Shown: piece by piece, positions 60,763 through 64,000 of the stretch | Position numbering within the stretch: the first letter of the stretch is position 1 | How the letters are laid out: each line of letters starts with the position of its first letter | Assembly (NCBI GenBank): GCA_035560815.1 | Contig: DATMYR010000069.1 | Coordinates: 148,538 to 212,537, forward strand | Length of the DNA: 64,000 nucleotides | Direction: 5' to 3' | Source of the DNA: UBA5314 sp035560815 | Lineage (GTDB): Bacteria > Bacillota > Syntrophomonadia > Syntrophomonadales > Syntrophomonadaceae | The notes under the pieces: model-generated | The model's input: the letters and a program-made list of their open reading frames with translations, nothing else | What the model was told of the DNA's origin: nothing | The model's database searches: none | Made by a program: the position numbers and the translations under genes

Positions 60763-61110
60763 TTAAGCCTGTAAATCAATGCTGCCGTTGGAGTTATCCT
60801 CAACAGAAGTCTTTGTATTGGACGAATTACTCGTTGTTTCGTTGGCTTTTAACAGGGTGCTAGCCTCGCCTGCCGTGCTGTTTTGACCTTTTTGTGTTTG
60901 TTTCTGTTGAATCCTTGCATCAATCAACCGGATTTGCTGCTGTAATGCCGCGACCTTTGTTTCTTTAGTTTTTGCATCATCCTTGCTTTGATTTTCTTGT
61001 GTGATCTGCTTCTCAAGTTGGGTCCGTTGTTTTTGAAGTTGTTTGATTTCATTATTACTGCTATCGCTCGAATAGCTAGTACTTGAGGATGATACCCCAG
61101 AAATACTCAT
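60763..61110 (-). CDS. FlxA-like coiled-coil protein
   Basis: This 115-residue protein has a Ser-rich N terminus (SISGVSSSSTSYSSD), then a coiled coil (about 23-75: IKQLQKQRTQLEKQITQEN, AALQQQIRLIDARIQQKQ), then an Asn/Ser-rich tail. This matches FlxA-like proteins. ATG 61110 is eight bases from GGAGG; five upstream codons are rejected. No flagellar genes are nearby. Confidence 0.72.
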   Translation of the reverse strand: MSISGVSSSSTSYSSDSSNNEIKQLQKQRTQLEKQITQENQSKDDAKTKETKVAALQQQIRLIDARIQQKQTQKGQNSTAGEASTLLKANETTSNSSNTKTSVEDNSNGSIDLQA

Positions 61111-61234
61111 GTTTTTGACCTCCAAACAATTGATTTACTACTTATTATATCGTCCTGAATATCCAAGAATTGGAATAAAAAAAGTATGGCAATATTAAGT
61201 AAGGTCTACTTCTGTGTCCGGTTATTGAGTTGAA

Positions 61235-61693
61235 TTACAGCTCGACCTTCTGTAGGTTTATCAATAGATCCTGGTGTATCTCGAGCAGGGTTTGAATGTC
61301 TTCCTGTGGTATTTTTTCCAATGCTAGCATCATAGCTTTATAGGATAAGGCGTTTTCACAAGATTTTCTTGCTAATTTTTCTCCCCTTGAGGTGACATAT
61401 AAAAAGACTTCTCGCCGGTCTTCAGCGGAGGGTTTTCGTTCCACCACACCGGAAGTTGCCAGACCATCAATGCTGATGCTTATAGTGCTCTTGGGGGAGT
61501 GGGTTTTCAAACTTATCTCTTTTAGAGTAATCCCCGGGAAAGCATAAATCGTATTTAGGACCCCCATTTGTGCTACTGTAAGGCCCAAACTATCTGCATT
61601 TTGCTGCGTGAATTTAAGAATAATCCGATTCATGCCCACAAACGACTGGACCACCTCGGCAGCCAGCTTCACTTTCCAATCACTGTAGTCCAT
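61235..61693 (-). CDS. MarR-family transcriptional regulator
   Basis: This 152-residue regulator has a MarR winged helix (LTVAQMGVLNTIYAFPGITLKEISLKTHSPKSTISISIDGLATSGVVERKPSAEDRREVFLYVT). The wing with EDRRE is typical. It faces a pair of palindromic sites in its own promoter. The effector is unknown. Confidence 0.92.
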   Translation of the reverse strand: MDYSDWKVKLAAEVVQSFVGMNRIILKFTQQNADSLGLTVAQMGVLNTIYAFPGITLKEISLKTHSPKSTISISIDGLATSGVVERKPSAEDRREVFLYVTSRGEKLARKSCENALSYKAMMLALEKIPQEDIQTLLEIHQDLLINLQKVEL

Positions 61694-61720
61694 ATAAAAT
61701 AGCCCCCTTAATTTATATAA

Positions 61721-61758
61721 TGGTTCAATTTGAACGGTTCATTTTGAACCATTATAAT
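61721..61758. promoter_or_regulatory. Double palindromic operator upstream of the MarR gene
   Basis: Two consecutive palindromes, GTTCAAtTTGAAC (61723-61735) and GTTCATTTTGAAC (61737-61749), lie inside the outer pair TGGTTCAA/TTGAACCA. TATAAT follows on the plus strand at 61753-61758 and AT-rich -10-like sequence lies on the minus side. Both divergent promoters could be repressed. Confidence 0.7.
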
Positions 61759-61901
61759 TAAATATTCGTTAGATATCAATATCAACGCACGCTTTGCGAG
61801 TCCTTATTATGCTTACTAAGCGGAGCTATGTCCATGGGGTTAACCTTTATTACACCTTTCGCGTAGGTTAGAACTAGAACCTGCGAAGGAAGGGCTTGGA
61901 C

Positions 61902-62801
61902 ATGGAACCCGTAAGAATTCTGATACTTGGAGTTACTGGAATGCTGGGCCACAAACTGTTTCTCCAACTTTCTAGTTATGAAAACCTTCAAGTATTTGCT
62001 ACCGCCCGCAATCCTGGAGATTGGGTAAAAACATTTCCTGGTGAGCTGGCGGACAAAATGCGATGGGGTGTAGATGCCGATGAATTTGACACCGTAGTTG
62101 GGGCTATCGGCGAAGTTAAGCCTGACCTGGTGATTAACTGTATGGGGATAATTAAGCAAGGAGTTCTGGGGCAAGACTACCTGGCTAATATTTCGCTCAA
62201 TGCTCTGACTCCACATAAGCTAGCTCGAGCTTGTGAACAGACTGGTTCTCGCCTATTGCACATCAGTACTGATTGTGTGTTTCGTGGGGATAAAGGTGGG
62301 TACATCGAGAGTGACATCCCTGATGCCCTGGACCTCTATGGGAGGAGCAAGGCGTTGGGCGAGGTAGACTATCGGCATTGCCTGACTCTGCGAACCTCTA
62401 TCATAGGACATGAGCTTAAATCTCATCTGGGGCTTATCGAATGGTTCCTGGCTCAAAAAAACCAAATTTATGGCTATACCCACCATATTTACACCGGCTT
62501 TCCGACGGTGGAACTGGCCAGGATTATAGCTTGCCATATCATTCCTAATCCCTGGCTGCATGGTCTCTATCATCTATCCTCTGAACCAATATCCAAATAC
62601 GAATTACTGAAATTGGTTGCCTTAACATACAACAAGGCAATAGAGATTGTGCCTGATGATGAAACAATATGTGACCGGTCATTGGATTGCGCCAAGCTGC
62701 GTAATCTGATAAAGTATGTACCTCCCACTTGGCCTGAGATGATAGAGCATATGTATAAAGATTTCCTGGCTACTCCCTACTCTCAGAGTATCACAAAATA
62801 G
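61902..62801 (+). CDS. RmlD-like NAD-dependent sugar reductase/epimerase
   Basis: This 299-residue SDR protein of the dTDP-4-dehydrorhamnose-reductase type has GVTGMLGHKL, VINCMGIIKQ, STDCVFRGDKGGYIESD and YGRSKALGE (Tyr-x3-Lys). The AGYxxS-like ending seen in RmlD is altered. The rmlABC genes are absent here, so the substrate may be another nucleotide sugar. ATG 61902 follows GAAGGAAGGG. Confidence 0.87.
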   Translation: MEPVRILILGVTGMLGHKLFLQLSSYENLQVFATARNPGDWVKTFPGELADKMRWGVDADEFDTVVGAIGEVKPDLVINCMGIIKQGVLGQDYLANISLNALTPHKLARACEQTGSRLLHISTDCVFRGDKGGYIESDIPDALDLYGRSKALGEVDYRHCLTLRTSIIGHELKSHLGLIEWFLAQKNQIYGYTHHIYTGFPTVELARIIACHIIPNPWLHGLYHLSSEPISKYELLKLVALTYNKAIEIVPDDETICDRSLDCAKLRNLIKYVPPTWPEMIEHMYKDFLATPYSQSITK

Positions 62802-62803
62802 TA

Positions 62804-62834
62804 CCTGGGCAATAACCAGCCCTGGTTATCCAGG
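62804..62834. terminator. Hairpin between convergent genes
   Basis: ATAACCAG/CTGGTTAT core with outer CCTGG/CCAGG, between the RmlD-like and Lrp-like stops. No T run; probably a bidirectional end. Confidence 0.5.
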
Positions 62835-62856
62835 CAGTCAGGGAGAAGGTACTCTA

Positions 62857-63270
62857 TTACTTCACTTTGCCAATGGATAGATTAACGCGATAATTGCCAT
62901 ACTTCAACATTTCATTTAGTAAACCCAATAGCTCTTCCTGGGTAGAAGTGTTTACCCGCAATAAATAGCATCCTTCTCCGCTAATCTGATTGGCTTCCTT
63001 GATGATCTCCTTATCATCAATAAACCGCAGAAAAGCTTGATGATCAGTGGTCTTCATAAACACCGTTATAAAGGCTAGCACGGAGTTGCCCAATTTATTC
63101 TCGTTAATCTTGACGGTATAGCCTTCTATAATCCCCAGATCTTCCATCTTGCGAATGCGATTGGCCACCGCCTGACCGGTTAGATGGACCTCTTCACCAA
63201 TCTCCCGCCATTGCATCCGTGAATTGTTCATCAATAAAGTGAGAATTTTAATATTGGTTTCATCAAGCAT
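62857..63270 (-). CDS. Lrp/AsnC-family transcriptional regulator
   Basis: This 137-residue regulator has an N-terminal helix-turn-helix (LDETNIKILTLLMNNSRMQWREIGEEVHLTGQAVANRIRKMEDLGIIEGYTVKI) and an AsnC/RAM effector domain (about 60-135). ATG 63270 is the family start; 30 upstream codons are rejected. It probably responds to an amino acid. Divergent from the MBL-fold gene at 63381. Confidence 0.92.
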   Translation of the reverse strand: MLDETNIKILTLLMNNSRMQWREIGEEVHLTGQAVANRIRKMEDLGIIEGYTVKINENKLGNSVLAFITVFMKTTDHQAFLRFIDDKEIIKEANQISGEGCYLLRVNTSTQEELLGLLNEMLKYGNYRVNLSIGKVK

Positions 63271-63380
63271 GATCCGTAAAATCCTTTCATGACAAAAGCG
63301 CAAAGGCCTTGTTGCGCACACCGAGAAATATGGACCTATGTAATAATAACTGTATAACAAAACAGCGGGAGGTATAAAGA

Positions 63381-64000
63381 GTGAAAATTCAATTAATTCG
63401 TCATGCCACCATACTTTTAATTATTAACGGAAAACGAATCTTAATTGACCCCATGCTGGGTAAATTGGGCAGCATGACAGCGGTTCCGGATGTTGCCAAC
63501 ACTTCGGATAATCCTCTGGTTGATTTATCCGTGGATCTCCTCTCCCTGGTCGATGTGGATGCCATTATCGTTACCCATACTCATCGCGATCATTTTGATG
63601 AGGCGGCAATGAGATTATTATCCTCAAATACTCCGTTGTTTTGCCAACCTGAAGATGTCAGTAAAATTACCCAGGCTGGTTTTACCAATGTTTGGCCTGT
63701 TGAGCAGAACTTAACCTGGAGTGGAATTCAAATAATCAGAACCGGAGGACAGCATGGTACAGGAACAATAGGCGAGAAAATGGGACCCGTGTCGGGTTTT
63801 GTCCTGCAGGCAGATGGGGAAGTTTCTCTCTATATTACTGGAGATACTGTCTGGTGTCCCGAGGTCCAAGAGGTTTTAGAAAGGTGCTGCCCCCAAATCA
63901 TTGTCTGCTTTGCCGGAGCGGCACAGTTCAGCCAGGGCGGCCCCATAACGATGACCAAAGAGGACGTCTTTGAAGTATGTAATAACGCTCCCTTGGCAAA
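63381..64000 (+). CDS. MBL-fold metal-dependent hydrolase (3' end outside window)
   Basis: At least 206 residues of an UlaG/YtkL-like MBL hydrolase, open to the window end. It starts MKIQLIRHATILLIINGKRILIDPMLG, with the metal motif THTHRDH, a later His in GGQHGTG and GDT (Asp ligand). GTG 63381 follows GGGAGGT. The substrate is unknown; the divergent Lrp regulator may control it. Confidence 0.9.
   Translation, partial: MKIQLIRHATILLIINGKRILIDPMLGKLGSMTAVPDVANTSDNPLVDLSVDLLSLVDVDAIIVTHTHRDHFDEAAMRLLSSNTPLFCQPEDVSKITQAGFTNVWPVEQNLTWSGIQIIRTGGQHGTGTIGEKMGPVSGFVLQADGEVSLYITGDTVWCPEVQEVLERCCPQIIVCFAGAAQFSQGGPITMTKEDVFEVCNNAPLA

Noticed and set aside
1..64000. tRNA, rRNA, insertion sequences or prophage genes
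   Set aside because: None was seen on reading; no transposase or integrase motif occurs among the open frames, but a covariance search was not possible.

Overview
The window looks like a chromosomal segment of an anaerobic, spore-forming-type Firmicute of class Clostridia, probably Peptococcaceae- or Syntrophomonadaceae-like. This is inferred from the polA-mutM-ytaF-coaE-lytic transglycosylase order, strong AGGAGG-type ribosome sites with many GTG/TTG starts, intrinsic terminators, a periplasm-facing [NiFe] hydrogenase, and Firmicute families (DUF1189, LemA/TPM pair, copper-amine-oxidase-N stalk domains, Agr signalling). No rRNA, tRNA, CRISPR array, transposase or prophage was seen, so it reads as ordinary chromosome with accessory patches.

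Layout. 1-7.6 kb: DNA repair/CoA block (polA 3' end, mutM, ytaF, coaE, slt), a peptide-binding protein, an uncharacterised exported protein and signal peptidase I. 7.7-15 kb: stand-alone enzymes (MBL-fold hydrolase, nitroreductase, CDGSH-like protein, DJ-1/PfpI protein, FAD oxidoreductases) and small unknown proteins. 15-19.3 kb: two translational GTPases (typA and an EF-G paralogue). 19.5-23.2 kb: a MerR regulator with a diagnostic 19-bp-spacer promoter and a membrane protein behind it, a PilZ protein and a DUF1189 protein. 23.2-27.4 kb (minus strand): a hyaABCD-type [NiFe] hydrogenase operon. Its small subunit carries the six-cysteine signature of oxygen-tolerant enzymes, and a perfect FNR-type palindrome lies upstream. 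27.6-31.8 kb: a baeRF-type protein, a zinc-ribbon gene paralogous to one at 13 kb (both share promoter and leader), and a processive glycosyltransferase.

31.9-35.2 kb (minus strand): a complete Agr-type peptide quorum-sensing locus. It comprises a 5-TM protein, a GHKL kinase, AgrB, a LytTR response regulator and, distally, a 40-codon agrD gene (32107-32229) too short for routine gene calling. agrD has a pair of LytTR-like half-sites 21 bp apart upstream and a structured RNA plus terminator downstream.

35.4-39.3 kb: cell-envelope proteins (M15 peptidase, TPM protein, LemA). 39.8-49.1 kb: a MacAB-like efflux operon, an orphan OmpR-type regulator, exported proteins with a helical LD.LV..GTIT..Q repeat, and an OmpR/kinase pair. 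49.4-54 kb: a lipid-linked-sugar glycosylation cluster (GT2, GtrA, GalE, GT-C). The promoters of the efflux operon, the OmpR/kinase pair and the glycosylation cluster share an 11-bp-spaced TTCAGT tandem repeat placed 15 bp before a -10, which suggests one regulon. 54-60.6 kb: a branched-chain amino-acid ABC transporter (livJHMG on plus, livF plus a CBS-ACT protein divergent on minus) and a DMT exporter. 60.7-64 kb: FlxA-like protein, MarR and Lrp regulators, an RmlD-like reductase and the start of an MBL-fold hydrolase.

The strongest candidates for a not-yet-described system are the Agr locus with its hidden peptide, the TTCAGT regulon linking efflux, repeat proteins and glycosylation, and the conserved leader RNA in front of the two zinc-ribbon genes. 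All functional calls come from reading the sequence and from remembered family motifs; no database search was run.
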